22,570 bases of DNA, taken from the NCBI GenBank assembly GCA_910588295.1, contig CAJUQO010000056.1, positions 1 through 22,570 of the forward strand, read 5' to 3'. A program made the position numbers and the translations under genes. Within the stretch, counting starts at the first letter, position 1, and each line of letters begins with the position of its first letter. Positions 13,855 to 21,364 of this stretch are shown in pieces. The DNA comes from an uncultured Lachnospiraceae bacterium (GTDB lineage: Bacteria; Bacillota; Clostridia; Lachnospirales; Lachnospiraceae). The notes under the pieces are model-generated. The model was given only the letters and a program-made list of their open reading frames with translations, ran no database searches and was not told where the DNA came from.

Positions 13855-15294
13855 TCAGTCTTCCATCGGGTAGATTGTTCCCGCGTTCATGATGCCGTTG
13901 GGATCAAAAATATCTTTGAGGGCTTTCAAAACCGGATAGGAACTGCCGTATTCTTCCTTGACCCAGGCTACCCTGTGTTTGCCTACGCCGTGATGGTGTA
14001 CCATGGAACCGCCGCGTTTCAGCGTTTCCTCCACGATGATCTTATTGATCGGGTCATGGTATTTGTGGATCTCATCCTCGGGTTTGCAGTCCACGACATT
14101 GTAATAGTACATGAAATACAGATTGGTGCCGGTCATGTAGCTGTGGGAGGAGTGGCCGCCCACCATGGTGATATCCGGGATTTCAGCCTTGATACGGCGG
14201 ATTACGTTCTCGTAGACATCATGGATATCGCTCCAGAGAGCGCTGATCTCTGTGGTGAAGCCCACGTTTTCTGTCTCGCGGATCTCTTTGTATTCTTTTT
14301 CCACTTTGGATGTATCCCAGTTCAGCCCGGCGTACCAGGTTTCGATATAGCGGCTGTCTACCTTTTTGTAAGTGTCGTACTCGGCGACGATCCGCTCGAT
14401 GCCCCGGCCGGTGGCCTCGCTGATCTCGGCGGGTCCCTCGGTCATGAAGATCAGCACCGGTTTGCCCTCGCAGAAGTGGGAGAAGTAATACTCGCCGTCC
14501 TCAAAATCGTACAGCCGGGCGAAGGAAGGCTTGTAGCCTTCCACCATGACGCGGCGCAGGATCTCGAAACCGGACTTCATATCATTCAAAAGCCAGCTGT
14601 GGAACTGGTTGTTCTCGGGCATATATTTGAAGATCTTCACGGTTACTTCGGTGATATAGCACAGGGCGCCCTCGCTTCCCATGGGGACGTGGCGGATGTC
14701 AGGGCCCGCGGCCCGCCGTGGCACATTTTTGATCCGGGCGATGTGGCCGTCCGGCAGAACGAATTCCAGGCCCACCAACATATCTTCGATGCCGCCGTAC
14801 AGAGTAGAGAACTGGCCGATACTCCGAGTAGCTACCAGGCCGCCCATCTGGGCCAGGGGCTTGGACTGGGGCGAATGTCCCGTGGTGTAACCCATGGCGC
14901 GCAGTTTCTGCTCCAAGTACTCCAAGCACACGCCGCATTGGGCCGTGACCATCATATTCGTGGTATCAATTTTGATAATTTCGTTCATCTCAGAACCGTC
15001 GATGATGACGGCGTTTTCCACCGCATTCTCCAGGCCGCCCTCGATGGAGGAGCCGCCGGTTCTCGGGATCACGTTGATTTTATTTTCATTACAGAAGGCC
15101 AGGAGCTTCGATACCTCCTCGGTGCTCTTTACCCTGACCAGAGCCGCCGGCAGCGGACGGGTGTACACGCCGAAAACGGTCTGGTATTTCAGAAAACGGT
15201 CGGCGCTGTTTTCGCGCATGACGGCCTCGTCGCTGACAATACGCTCAGCGGGAAGCATTTCGTTTAATTTTTCAAGAATCTCTGTTTTATTCAT
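13855..15294 (-). CDS. ygcU: AGPS-like FAD-linked oxidoreductase (YgcU-like)
   Basis: A 479-residue FAD enzyme of the vanillyl-alcohol-oxidase fold, on the branch that includes alkyl-DHAP synthase. FAD-binding stretches are PRTGGSSIEGG (78-88 region), TGHSPQSKPLAQMGGLVATR (138-157) and IGQFSTLYGGIEDM (159-172). Near the C-terminus, MVHHHGVGKHR (431-441) matches the histidine-rich HHHGxGKxR motif of that branch, and the tail FDPNGIMNAGTIYP is complete. From memory the match to E. coli YgcU is very close, including TGHSPQSKPLAQMGGLVATR, GGHSSHSY.TGTN-type and HHHG.GKHR segments. It probably oxidises a hydroxy group of a small, possibly phosphorylated, substrate and passes electrons to an ETF. 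AAGGAGG precedes the start; it lies 10 bases after the SDR gene. Confidence 0.93.
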   Translation of the reverse strand: MNKTEILEKLNEMLPAERIVSDEAVMRENSADRFLKYQTVFGVYTRPLPAALVRVKSTEEVSKLLAFCNENKINVIPRTGGSSIEGGLENAVENAVIIDGSEMNEIIKIDTTNMMVTAQCGVCLEYLEQKLRAMGYTTGHSPQSKPLAQMGGLVATRSIGQFSTLYGGIEDMLVGLEFVLPDGHIARIKNVPRRAAGPDIRHVPMGSEGALCYITEVTVKIFKYMPENNQFHSWLLNDMKSGFEILRRVMVEGYKPSFARLYDFEDGEYYFSHFCEGKPVLIFMTEGPAEISEATGRGIERIVAEYDTYKKVDSRYIETWYAGLNWDTSKVEKEYKEIRETENVGFTTEISALWSDIHDVYENVIRRIKAEIPDITMVGGHSSHSYMTGTNLYFMYYYNVVDCKPEDEIHKYHDPINKIIVEETLKRGGSMVHHHGVGKHRVAWVKEEYGSSYPVLKALKDIFDPNGIMNAGTIYPMED

Positions 15295-15304
15295 GATTTC
15301 CTCC

Positions 15305-16096
15305 TTACCTCACCAGATAGCCGCCGTCTATGACGAGCAGCGTGCCGTTTACATAATTGGAAGCATTGCTGGCCAGATAGACCATGCCGCCCATCAGATC
15401 CTGTCTCTCGCCCCAGCGGTCTGCCGGAACATGTTCTTTGATCTTGATATATTTTTCATCGTGTTCGTCGGCGCTGCCGGTGCCGCTGGTCATAGCGGTC
15501 TGGAAATAGCCCGGCGCGATGCCGTTTACGCAGATACCGTATTTGCCCAGCTCGTCGGCGTAGGCCTTGGTGAGGCCCATCAGGCCCGCCTTCATGGCCG
15601 CGTAGGCCGGGGAGCCGAGGCCGCCCAGGAAGGAGAACAGGGAGCAGATATTGATGATCTTGCCGCTTCTTTGGGGGATCATGTATCTGGCCACGGCGTG
15701 GCTTAAATCGAAAGCGCCGGTCAGGTTGATGTTGATCATCGGATCCCACTCTTTCCGGGTGAATTCCAGCACGTCCTTGACGATGCAGATGCCGGCGCAG
15801 TTTACCAGGATGTCGATGGAGCCGTAGACCTCCACGCATTTGTCGGCGATTTTGTCGCACATGCCGTCCTCAGTCAGGTCGCCCTGCATGAAATAATATT
15901 TCACCCCGCAGGCCTCGATCAGCTTCTGCGTCGTGCCGTCGTCATCCACGTAGGCGAAGGTGAAGATATTGGCGCCGGCTTTTGCCAAGGCAAGGGCGAA
16001 GGCTTGGCCCAGGCCGCTGTTGCCTCCCGTCACGATGGCGTTTTTTCCCTTGAGGGAGAAAAAGTCCAGGCTGAATTCATTGATGTCGTAACCCAT
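15305..16096 (-). CDS. ygcW: Short-chain dehydrogenase/reductase (YgcW-like)
   Basis: A 263-residue SDR. The nucleotide-binding TGGNSGLGQ (23-31), NCAG (99-102, NNAG in most relatives) and the catalytic residues Ser152, Tyr165 and Lys169 (YAAMK) are all present, so the enzyme should be active. It probably interconverts an alcohol and a ketone with NAD(H) or NADP(H). From memory, E. coli YgcW shares the opening SLDFFSLKGK.AIVTGGN, the internal SGKIINICSLFS and the end YVNG.LLV.DGGYLVR, so orthology is likely. AGGAGG lies 6 nt before the start. It is second in the MttB-led operon and precedes the AGPS-like oxidase; two oxidoreductases in series suggest two oxidation steps, or one reduction and one oxidation, on the same carbon chain. 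Confidence 0.94.
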   Translation of the reverse strand: MGYDINEFSLDFFSLKGKNAIVTGGNSGLGQAFALALAKAGANIFTFAYVDDDGTTQKLIEACGVKYYFMQGDLTEDGMCDKIADKCVEVYGSIDILVNCAGICIVKDVLEFTRKEWDPMININLTGAFDLSHAVARYMIPQRSGKIINICSLFSFLGGLGSPAYAAMKAGLMGLTKAYADELGKYGICVNGIAPGYFQTAMTSGTGSADEHDEKYIKIKEHVPADRWGERQDLMGGMVYLASNASNYVNGTLLVIDGGYLVR

Positions 16097-16133
16097 AGTA
16101 AACCTCCTCTATGTATAATATAAATCTGCCAAT

Positions 16134-17549
16134 TTACAAATTCTCTATCCGTTCGGCCAGCGCCCGGTCCACGCCCCGCTGCGCGAGGATCTCTTTCATC
16201 CGCTCCAGCACCGCCGCGTCCCTGGCGGGTTTCCGGTAGGAATCCCAGAGCCGGTTCATTTCTTTCTGTATGTTTTCGTCGAACTGCACGGCAGGTTTTG
16301 CCGTCGTCCCCCTGACGGCCAGCTTCGGCGTCAGCGGTTCCTTCCGGCACCATTCCAGTGTATGTTCGTCCAGCAGATAGGATTCTTCCCGGCCCAGTTC
16401 GTCAATCAGATCCACGGGGACGGTTTCCTCATTGACATCCACATCCGCCAGATAGCGGTCCACGTAGTCCATGATTTCGAAATCCATGACTACCTTTTCG
16501 TAGGAGACCGTGGTATAGCCGTTCAGGATGCCGGCGCTCTGCACGATCAGGTTCATCTCGTTCTGGCGGCAGGCCATATAGGTGAGCATGGACTCATAGC
16601 CCGCCTGGGCGCACACTACTTTGGCGTCGGAGAGGGATCCGCCGCCCCGGCAGGGCAGGCCGTAATATTTGGCCATTTTCGTACAGTATTTATAGCACAG
16701 GGCCCCTTCCGGCGCGCCGATGGCGATGGCGCCGTTCCTTAAGTCGGCGGTGGTGGTCTGGGAACCGTAGATCACCGGACATCCCGGGTTTGCCATCTGG
16801 GCCAGGGCGATGCTGGTGAGCACCTCTACATTTACCATAGCGATGGTACCGGCCAGCGTGACCGGGGAAGTGGTTCCCGCCATGGCCGCCGAGGCGATGA
16901 CGCAGGGCTGCCGGTATTTTCCGAAGGTGAGTATGGTCTCCGTCATCTTGTGGTCCAGCTGCAGCGGCGTGTTGGCGTTGGCGATGGTCAGCATCCGGGG
17001 GCGGGCCTCAAATTCTTCCCGGGAACCGGCGGCCGCGATCCCCATCTGCATGAGGGCCTCCAGCTCGCCGTAATTGCCGGTGCCCGTCATCAGGGCTTTG
17101 TCCGAGTGGGTGTAGGCCGCATAGTACATCATCAGGCAGGCGTTGTCCACCGGTACGTCGTCGGGGAAGACGACGATGCCGCCGTTGATCCTGTATTTGG
17201 GGTTTGCCTCAAACAACTTCACCAGCTTTACATAGTCCTCCGCCAGGGCCGGTCTCTTTTCCCCGGTCTGGTCTGAGATCTGGGGCGAGCCCGACGGCGG
17301 GGCCGAATAGCTCCTGCGGCCGCCGAGGGCCACATGGTAACGGGGATCCTCTGCAAACAGGTCAATATTTGCAGGGGCCTTGTGGATCCAGTACATGAGC
17401 TGGTCTTCCGTAAAATAGGCCACGTGGCCTTCCATACGGATGCCGTGTTCTTTTAAGATACTGACTGCATCGGGATGATGAAAGAGCATACCCGTCTTTT
17501 CCATGATCTGCATAGAAAGCTGATGGATTTTTTCCGCGTTATCCAGCAT
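16134..17549 (-). CDS. MttB-superfamily (trimethylamine-type) methyltransferase, non-pyrrolysine
   Basis: A 471-residue protein of the trimethylamine:corrinoid methyltransferase superfamily. Visible blocks are AAMAGTTSPVTLAGTI (221-236), YGSQTTTADLRNGAIAIGAP (261-280), GGGSLSDAKVVCAQAGYES (302-320) and SAGILNGYTTVSYEKVVMD (338-356), in family order. The frame is open throughout without an amber codon, so it is not the pyrrolysine-containing MttB. Characterised non-Pyl members (MtgB, MtpB, MtcB, MtyB) demethylate quaternary amines such as glycine betaine, proline betaine, carnitine and gamma-butyrobetaine. Those genes commonly sit beside a corrinoid protein; none is encoded in this window. AGGAGG precedes the start. 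As first gene of the operon with a BCCT transporter, it probably acts on the imported compound. Substrate and methyl acceptor are not known. Confidence 0.9.
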   Translation of the reverse strand: MLDNAEKIHQLSMQIMEKTGMLFHHPDAVSILKEHGIRMEGHVAYFTEDQLMYWIHKAPANIDLFAEDPRYHVALGGRRSYSAPPSGSPQISDQTGEKRPALAEDYVKLVKLFEANPKYRINGGIVVFPDDVPVDNACLMMYYAAYTHSDKALMTGTGNYGELEALMQMGIAAAGSREEFEARPRMLTIANANTPLQLDHKMTETILTFGKYRQPCVIASAAMAGTTSPVTLAGTIAMVNVEVLTSIALAQMANPGCPVIYGSQTTTADLRNGAIAIGAPEGALCYKYCTKMAKYYGLPCRGGGSLSDAKVVCAQAGYESMLTYMACRQNEMNLIVQSAGILNGYTTVSYEKVVMDFEIMDYVDRYLADVDVNEETVPVDLIDELGREESYLLDEHTLEWCRKEPLTPKLAVRGTTAKPAVQFDENIQKEMNRLWDSYRKPARDAAVLERMKEILAQRGVDRALAERIENL

Positions 17550-17626
17550 ATGCCAACCTCCTCATATTCACTTTTATAAAGTCAAATGCCCATAGCGCAA
17601 ATTCTTTACATCAAAATTGTTTGCAT

Positions 17627-17645
17627 TATGAACATTTTGTTCGTA
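17627..17645. promoter_or_regulatory. Candidate operator 2 (MttB promoter side)
   Basis: TATGAACATTTTGTTCGTA is an imperfect 19-bp inverted repeat (one mismatch in 8-bp arms around TTT). It starts about 14 bases past the MttB -10 box, so a bound protein would block transcription. It contains the heptamer GTTCGTA also found in operator 1, but with half-sites facing the opposite way. Confidence 0.5.
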
Positions 17646-17658
17646 TTTCGGTGTGTCA

Positions 17659-17688
17659 ATTATAACTTCATATTGGTTATTCTGTCAA
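17659..17688 (-). promoter_or_regulatory. Promoter of the MttB operon
   Basis: On the minus strand, TTGACA (17688-17683), an 18-nt spacer and TATAAT (17664-17659) match both consensus hexamers fully. Transcription should start near 17652, giving a leader of about 100 nt that contains candidate operator 2. A promoter this strong normally needs repression to be controlled. Confidence 0.82.
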
Positions 17689-17790
17689 CATGAAAAGGGA
17701 TAAATTCGGGGATATATGTAAAATGATAACAGTTTAGCCGCCTGAACGGTAATTATTATGTGTAATTGAGTGGAAATAGTCCAGGGAATA

Positions 17791-17819
17791 TTGACAGCGT
17801 CCGAAAGGATTGCTATAAT
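17791..17819 (+). promoter_or_regulatory. Promoter of malic enzyme-IclR operon
   Basis: TTGACA (17791-17796), a 17-nt spacer and TATAAT (17814-17819) form a perfect sigma-A promoter. The expected start at about 17826 falls inside the palindrome that begins directly after the -10 box. Confidence 0.88.
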
Positions 17820-17820
17820 A

Positions 17821-17839
17821 TCGTTCGTAATACGAACGA
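17821..17839. promoter_or_regulatory. Candidate operator 1, perfect palindrome (probably IclR site)
   Basis: TCGTTCGTA-A-TACGAACGA is a perfect 19-bp palindrome with 9-bp arms, one base after the -10 box and covering the transcription start. The IclR-type regulator encoded second in this operon is the obvious candidate to bind it, giving autorepression. Confidence 0.72.
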
Positions 17840-17861
17840 CTGTGGCAAAGGAGAATACAGT

Positions 17862-19037
17862 ATGGATTATGGAAAAGAAGCCCTTCGCCTCCACGGCGAA
17901 TGGAAAGGTAAGATCGAAGTAGTTTCCCGGGTGCCGGTGAATAACAGTGATGACCTGTCTCTGGCGTATACCCCCGGCGTGGCGAGCCCCTGTCTGGAAA
18001 TCCAGAAGGATGTGGATAAGAGTTATGTGTATACCCGCAGGCATAATCTCTGCCTGGTGGTCACGGATGGCACCGCAGTCCTGGGGCTGGGCGATATAGG
18101 TCCCGAGGCCGGTATGCCCGTTATGGAAGGAAAATGCGTGCTGTTCAAGGCTTTTGGCGATGTGGACGCCTTTCCTCTGTGCGTGAAGTCCAAGGACGTG
18201 GATGAGATCGTCAACACCATCGCCCTGATTTCCGGAAGCTTCGGCGGTGTCAATCTGGAAGACATAGCGGCGCCCCGCTGTTTTGAGATCGAGAGAAAAC
18301 TGAAGGAGCGCTGTGATATCCCGATCTTCCACGATGACCAGCACGGCACGGCGGTGATCACCCTGGCGGGTCTGACTAACGCGCTGAAACTGACCAGCAA
18401 GAAGAAGGAGGATGTGCGGATCGTCATGAACGGCGCCGGGGCGGCCAGCATATCCATCGCCCGTCTGCTCCTCTCCGGCGGCTTTAAGCATATCAGCCTG
18501 GTGGACCGCACGGGCCTGATCTACGAGGGGCGCCAGAAGGGCATGAACCCTTATAAGGAGGAACTTGCCCGGCAGACGAACCTGGAGAAACGGCAGGGCG
18601 GCCTGGCGGAAGCCTGTGAGGGTGCGGATGTCTTTATCGGCGTATCGGCGCCCGGCGTGCTGACAAAGGAGATGGTGCAGACCATGGCCAAAGACCCGGT
18701 CATTTTCGCCTGTGCCAATCCCACGCCGGAGATCTTTCCCGATGACGCCAAAGCCGGCGGCGCGGCAGTGGTGGCCACGGGGCGCAGCGATTTCCCCAAC
18801 CAAGTGAACAATGTACTGGCATTCCCGGGCATTTTCCGCGGCGCCTTTGATGTGCGGGCCAGCGATATCAACGATGAGATGAAGCTGGCCGCCGCCCATG
18901 CCATAGCAGGGCTGATCTCCGATGAAGAACTTACGGCGGACTATATTCTTCCCAAGGCTTTTGATCCCCGCGTGGGCAAAGCCGTGGCTCAGGCCGTAGC
19001 CCAGGCCGCCAGAGATTCCGGAGTGGCCAGGGAATAG
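17862..19037 (+). CDS. Malic enzyme (NAD(P)-dependent, decarboxylating)
   Basis: A 391-residue cytoplasmic malic enzyme of the short bacterial type, turning malate into pyruvate, CO2 and NAD(P)H. The catalytic Tyr36 lies in AYTPGV (35-40) and the general-base Lys91 in MEGKCVLFKA. Metal ligands are in NLEDI (E133, D134) and FHDDQHGTA (D158, D159). The cofactor loop is NGAGAAS (190-196), followed by a second conserved stretch FACANPTPEI. There is no phosphotransacetylase fusion. The start at 17862 follows AAAGGAG; the frame continues upstream only through the promoter and operator. It lies 12 bases before the IclR gene under a perfect promoter with an overlapping palindrome. NAD versus NADP preference is not clear. 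It would drain C4 acids to pyruvate. Confidence 0.95.
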   Translation: MDYGKEALRLHGEWKGKIEVVSRVPVNNSDDLSLAYTPGVASPCLEIQKDVDKSYVYTRRHNLCLVVTDGTAVLGLGDIGPEAGMPVMEGKCVLFKAFGDVDAFPLCVKSKDVDEIVNTIALISGSFGGVNLEDIAAPRCFEIERKLKERCDIPIFHDDQHGTAVITLAGLTNALKLTSKKKEDVRIVMNGAGAASISIARLLLSGGFKHISLVDRTGLIYEGRQKGMNPYKEELARQTNLEKRQGGLAEACEGADVFIGVSAPGVLTKEMVQTMAKDPVIFACANPTPEIFPDDAKAGGAAVVATGRSDFPNQVNNVLAFPGIFRGAFDVRASDINDEMKLAAAHAIAGLISDEELTADYILPKAFDPRVGKAVAQAVAQAARDSGVARE

Positions 19038-19049
19038 CAGGAGGGGCCG

Positions 19050-19820
19050 ATGGAAAATACAGGAAAAAATGGGAACGTCCAGTCTGTGGAACGGGCTCTG
19101 TTTCTTCTGAAAATCATAGCCAGGATGGAAAAGCCTGTTTCCGTTGCCACCCTTTCGGAGATGTCCGGCCTGAACCGCACCACGGTATGGCGGCTTTTAA
19201 ATACCATGGAGGATTCCGGATTTGTGGAGCGTGACGATCTGTCCCGGGGCTATGCCCTCGGCTATAATGCCACGAGCCTGTGCCTGAACCTGATGCAGCA
19301 GTACGCGCCGCTGATGCGCATCAGCAGGCCCTTCTTAAAGAAGCTGTCCAGGGAGATTAATGAGGATATTCTGCTGGCGGTGCCCCGGTTCAGCGGCACG
19401 CTGACGATTGATCAGATCTATTCGACCCATGGCATCCATGTGAAGAGCTATCTGAACCAGATATCCCATGTCCATTCCTCATCCACGGGGAAAATGCTCC
19501 TCAGTTATCTGGATGAGCAGGAGCTGGATCTGCTTCTGAACCAGCCCTTGTCCAAAGTAACGCCGCGGACCATCGTGGATCCCGACGTGATCCGCGGCCA
19601 GCTCGCCCAGATCCGGGCCGACGGCTACAGCTATATCCTGGGGGAGAACAACGACGGGGAGAACGGTATCTGCACGCCGATCCTCAAAAACGGCTTTCCC
19701 GCCGCCTTTATCAACATCTGCGGCCCCGAATCCAGGCTGACGCTGGATCGGATGCTTTCGCTGGTGCCCATACTCAAAGAGTGCAGCAGACAGATCGGGC
19801 AGCAGCTGTCGCAGTATTAG
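19050..19820 (+). CDS. IclR-family transcriptional regulator
   Basis: A 256-residue regulator. The N-terminal winged helix-turn-helix (about 10-70) contains SVERALFLLKIIARM, VATLSEMSGLNRTTVWRLL and the wing region GFVERDD. The C-terminal effector domain (about 80-250) has the usual IclR segments SHVHSSSTGKMLLSYLDEQE, then RGQLAQIRADGYSYILGEN and CTPILKNGFPAAFINICGP. AGGAGG precedes the start. It shares an operon with the malic enzyme and faces the MttB operon, and both promoters carry symmetrical sites with the heptamer GTTCGTA. The simplest model is repression of both transcripts, relieved by the pathway substrate or an intermediate. IclR proteins can also activate, so the sign is inferred from site position only. 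Confidence 0.94.
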   Translation: MENTGKNGNVQSVERALFLLKIIARMEKPVSVATLSEMSGLNRTTVWRLLNTMEDSGFVERDDLSRGYALGYNATSLCLNLMQQYAPLMRISRPFLKKLSREINEDILLAVPRFSGTLTIDQIYSTHGIHVKSYLNQISHVHSSSTGKMLLSYLDEQELDLLLNQPLSKVTPRTIVDPDVIRGQLAQIRADGYSYILGENNDGENGICTPILKNGFPAAFINICGPESRLTLDRMLSLVPILKECSRQIGQQLSQY

Positions 19821-19840
19821 ATTATATAGATATGCGTAGA

Positions 19841-19900
19841 GATAAGCCGGAAACGATTGTATAATCGATATACAATCGTTTCCGGCTTATTCTTCTTTTT
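19841..19900 (+). terminator. Strong intrinsic terminator of the malic enzyme-IclR operon
   Basis: A 22-bp perfect stem (19842-19863 with 19869-19890) with a 5-nt loop is followed by TCTTCTTTTT on the plus strand, 21 bases after the IclR stop. The T-run overlaps the stop codon of the convergent lyase gene. The opposite side lacks a good T-run, so its use by the minus strand is less certain. Confidence 0.9.
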
Positions 19901-21332
19901 ACGCAAATCCCAGGAGCCTCTGGTACTTTGCGATATTTTTCTGGTTTTTTACCGGATCCACCAAAGTCAGAGGATCCAGAAGCTCTCTGGCTTGTTCTTC
20001 ATTTAGCAATCCCCTGGAAACGACCACCTCATAAATGGTCATATCCTTTTCCACGGCCTCCCTGGCCACGCTGCTTCCGGTCTCATAGCCCCAGACGGCA
20101 GACACGATGGCCGAGATCGCGGTGGAATTTTCCGCGTATTCTCTGCACACATCCACATTGGCCGTGATGCCCGCCACGCATTCCCGGGCAAAGACGTCGA
20201 GACTCCGGCTTAGGAGCGTACAGGATTCAAACAGGCATTTCGTCATGACTGCTTCCCATACATTGAGATCCAGGTCGCAGTTGTCCACAGCCATGGAGAT
20301 GGCCGTGTCGTTTCCGTTGATCTGGAAGCATACCTGGATCACCAGCTCTGGCAGGATGGGGTTGATCTTGCCCGGCATGATCGAAGAGCCGGGTAAAAGC
20401 CGGGGCAGATTGATCTCGTGGAAGCCGGCCCGGGGGCCGGAGGACATCAGCCGCAGGTCCGTGGCCATCTTGGACAGCACGCCGGCCAGGGTTTTCAGGG
20501 CGCAGGAGATCCTGGTGTAAATGTCGCTGTTCTGGAAGGCGTCAAAATAATTTTTGGTGACACGGATATCCTTGTGCAGGATATTGGACAGGCAGTTTTC
20601 CGCCTGCAGGATATAGCCCGGCTGTAGTCCCACGCCCGTGCCCACCGCCGTGGCCCCGATGGGGAGTACCAGGCAGGCGTCGGCCAGCTCCTGCAAAAGC
20701 GTTACCTGTCGGTGCAGGGCGGAGGCGTAGCCGGAAAACTCCTGTCCCAGCGTGATCGGAACGGCGTCCTGCAGGCAGGTTCGCCCGATCTTTACCACGT
20801 CTTTGAATTCCTCCGCCTTTTTGTCGGTGATATTGGCGGCCGCTTTGGTGGAAGAGGCAAGATCCTCCAGCAGACTGTTCAGGGAGAGCAACAGGGCGCA
20901 GGGGAGCACATCGTTGGTGGATTGGCTCATATTGACATGGGTATTGGGATGTATGGCGTCGTAACCCTTATGGCCGGTCAGGATCTCGTTGGCCCGGTTG
21001 GCGATTACCTCGTTGACGTTCATGTGGACAGTAATGCCTCCGCCGCCCGTGAACAGGTCTGTGGGGAACTGATCCATGAAACGGCCCTCCATGATCTCCT
21101 GGCATGCCTGGATAATGGCCCGGCACTGTTTTTCGGTCAGTCCCCCGGACAGGCAGTTGGACTGCGCCGCGGCCAGCTTGAGCGCGGCCAGGTTGTAGAT
21201 CAGCACAAAGGCGTCCTGGCCGAAGGAATGGCCGGATTTTGCGGAGTAGCGCAATCCCCGTTTTGTCTGTATGCCGTAATAGGCGGAATCCTCTATCTCC
21301 ATCTCTCCCAGAAAGTCGTGTTCGATTCGCAT
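19899..21332 (-). CDS. Aspartase/fumarase-superfamily lyase with altered active site
   Basis: A 477-residue member of the superfamily that eliminates ammonia or water to form fumarate-type products. The mobile catalytic loop GSSIMPGKINP (315-325, catalytic Ser included) and SQSTND (136-141) are intact, and the C-terminal LNVWEAV resembles aspartase more than fumarase. Two conserved substrate-binding blocks differ. The usual G[AS]GTS.NMN reads GGGITVHMN (97-105; the Thr position is Ile100). GRTHLQDA reads GRTCLQDA (183-190; Cys186 in place of the His known as His188 in FumC and AspB). Length and order are normal, so it is not decayed. A GAGGAG lies 12 nt upstream of the start. It lies 32 bases after the zinc alcohol dehydrogenase gene. 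It may act on a modified aspartate or malate-like substrate. Confidence 0.9.
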   Translation of the reverse strand: MRIEHDFLGEMEIEDSAYYGIQTKRGLRYSAKSGHSFGQDAFVLIYNLAALKLAAAQSNCLSGGLTEKQCRAIIQACQEIMEGRFMDQFPTDLFTGGGGITVHMNVNEVIANRANEILTGHKGYDAIHPNTHVNMSQSTNDVLPCALLLSLNSLLEDLASSTKAAANITDKKAEEFKDVVKIGRTCLQDAVPITLGQEFSGYASALHRQVTLLQELADACLVLPIGATAVGTGVGLQPGYILQAENCLSNILHKDIRVTKNYFDAFQNSDIYTRISCALKTLAGVLSKMATDLRLMSSGPRAGFHEINLPRLLPGSSIMPGKINPILPELVIQVCFQINGNDTAISMAVDNCDLDLNVWEAVMTKCLFESCTLLSRSLDVFARECVAGITANVDVCREYAENSTAISAIVSAVWGYETGSSVAREAVEKDMTIYEVVVSRGLLNEEQARELLDPLTLVDPVKNQKNIAKYQRLLGFA

Positions 21333-21364
21333 TTGTTTTATGTCTCCTCTCAGGGCACAGACCG

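Larger units (their letters stand above)
17550..17861. promoter_or_regulatory. Divergent control region between the MttB operon and the malic enzyme
   Basis: The 312 bases hold no gene. They contain one consensus promoter for each strand and two symmetrical candidate operators, listed separately. Three heptamers GTTCGTA/TACGAAC occur here (17639-17645, 17823-17829, 17831-17837). The middle part (about 17690-17790) is AT-rich with no further motif I would defend. Confidence 0.8.

Noticed and set aside
13975..15267. 430-residue open frame opposite the AGPS-like oxidase
   Set aside because: His/Asp/Val-rich shadow of a well-supported gene, with no ribosome binding site or recognisable motif.
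16134..17549. Pyrrolysine-containing MttB
   Set aside because: The frame is open to full length with no in-frame TAG, so the Pyl codon of true trimethylamine methyltransferase is absent.
17717..17731. TGTAAAATGATAACA as a catabolite-responsive (cre) site
   Set aside because: It is one base too long and lacks the central CG of the cre consensus; it is likely chance in an AT-rich stretch.
17685..18899. 404-residue open frame opposite the malic enzyme
   Set aside because: The malic enzyme on the plus strand has all catalytic motifs; the opposite frame shows no family features and arises from codon bias.
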